Below, in pieces: positions 63,478-64,000 of a stretch of 64,000 nucleotides of DNA. The DNA comes from an uncultured Faecalibacterium sp. Lineage in GTDB: Bacteria; Bacillota; Clostridia; Oscillospirales; Ruminococcaceae. Position 1 is the stretch's first letter; every line of letters starts with the position of its first letter. The notes beneath the pieces are model-generated. The model made no database searches, had not been told where the DNA came from, and was given only the letters and a program-made list of their open reading frames with translations. The translations under genes and the position numbers were made by a program. Location: the NCBI GenBank assembly GCA_934561115.1, contig CAKTFS010000005.1, positions 1 to 64,000 of the forward strand. Reading direction: 5' to 3'.

Positions 63478-63963
63478 TCAGTTGAACAGATCCTCGTCGT
63501 CGCACAGCTGCACGCCGGAGGCTGCATTTACTTCAAAGGTCACGGGGCCGTTCTCGGTCTCCAGCGTTACGGTGCTGCCCTCGCGGCCGGTCAGGATGCC
63601 GGCAAGTTCCCGCACGCCGTCGGCGTTGGGGCGGATCAGCTTTGCCCGCACCTTCTGGCCCTTGAGCGCCTCGTAGTGCTCCGGGCGGGTCAGCTTGCGG
63701 CCAAGGCCGGGGCTGCCCACCTCCAGATAATAGCTCTGGTCGATGGGGTCTGCCTCATCCAGAATGGGGTCCAGTGCGTGGGACACCTCTGCACAGGTGT
63801 CGGTATCCATGGTGCCGTCCCGGTCGATGAGGATGCGAAGATACCAGTCCGGCCCTTCCTTCTCAAAAACCACATCCCACAGGCGCAGACCCATGCCTTC
63901 CACCGTGGGACGGACAAGCGCTTCCACTCTCTGCGCGGTGTTGCCGCCAGACTGCTTCGCCAT
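63478..63963 (-). CDS. rimP: Ribosome maturation factor RimP
   Basis: 161 residues. Contains LRLWDVVFEKEGPDWYLRIL, DTDTCAEVSHALDPILDEAD, YYLEVGSPGLGRKLTRPEHY motifs. Needed for 30S maturation. ATG 63963 follows GGAGG. First visible gene of the cluster; only 37 bp remain to the window edge. Confidence 0.95.
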   Translation of the reverse strand: MAKQSGGNTAQRVEALVRPTVEGMGLRLWDVVFEKEGPDWYLRILIDRDGTMDTDTCAEVSHALDPILDEADPIDQSYYLEVGSPGLGRKLTRPEHYEALKGQKVRAKLIRPNADGVRELAGILTGREGSTVTLETENGPVTFEVNAASGVQLCDDEDLFN

Positions 63964-64000
63964 AAAAAACCTCCAAACAAACAAGAAACGCGGACCTTGC

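Overview
The window looks like a piece of a Faecalibacterium-type genome (Oscillospiraceae/Ruminococcaceae, low-GC Gram-positive lineage but GC-rich coding DNA). This is inferred from the gene content: AGGAGG ribosome sites throughout, clostridial-style purine genes with a stand-alone IMP cyclohydrolase, a large secreted pectin-degrading enzyme, and an rimP-nusA-ylxR-L7Ae-infB-rbfA-nrnA-truB-ribF cluster. No rRNA, tRNA or CRISPR array was seen. Species assignment is inference, not a database result.

Bases 1 to about 16,290 are accessory DNA. Two tyrosine integrases bracket it: a Tn916-like one at 102-1256 and a XerC/D-like one at 15232-16143, the latter directly downstream of gap. Between them lie XRE and ribbon-helix-helix regulators, a SprT-like metalloprotease, a free-standing Spo0A C-terminal DNA-binding domain, an 809-residue SF2 helicase with a long acidic linker, three tandem paralogues of a small unrecognised protein family, and a RecA/RepA-fold ATPase. 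No relaxase, coupling protein or capsid gene is in the window, so this may be an integrated plasmid-like or satellite-like element, or parts of two elements. About 2.5 kb of AT-rich DNA (5.2-8.0 kb, interrupted by the Spo0A-C gene) is filled with degenerate repeats carrying variable palindromes. A GC-rich, apparently structured RNA leader (about 14.07-14.28 kb) precedes the ATPase gene. These are the best candidates for something undescribed, most simply a replication or control region run by the helicase, the ATPase and the Spo0A-C protein.

From 16.3 kb on the DNA is chromosomal. 16.3-22.1 kb: gap, citrate synthase with a small membrane gene, a SpoIID-domain protein and a secreted C39-like protein. 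22.7-26.7 kb: a secreted PL9 pectate lyase/SGNH esterase. 26.9-34.6 kb: rsmA, then a cell-division set (ftsE, ftsX, an EnvC-like M23 activator, a 35-residue membrane peptide, an S41 protease), a CdaR-type regulator and a pseudouridine synthase. 34.7-47.4 kb: purine biosynthesis, transcribed purE-purF-purM-purN-IMP cyclohydrolase-AICAR transformylase-purD-purL-purB, with short MITE-like repeats dropped into several junctions. 47.9-51.4 kb: ybaK, aroF with twin palindromic operators, a DUF3783 gene and an ApbE lipoprotein. 51.6-55.4 kb: lower glycolysis (pgk, tpiA, gpmI). 55.7-64.0 kb: the translation cluster.

The core genes link lower glycolysis, purine synthesis, pectin use, cell-wall hydrolysis at division, and ribosome maturation and translation initiation. 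Consensus-like sigma-A promoters could be read directly upstream of gap, gltA, the cdaR-like gene, aroF and pgk.
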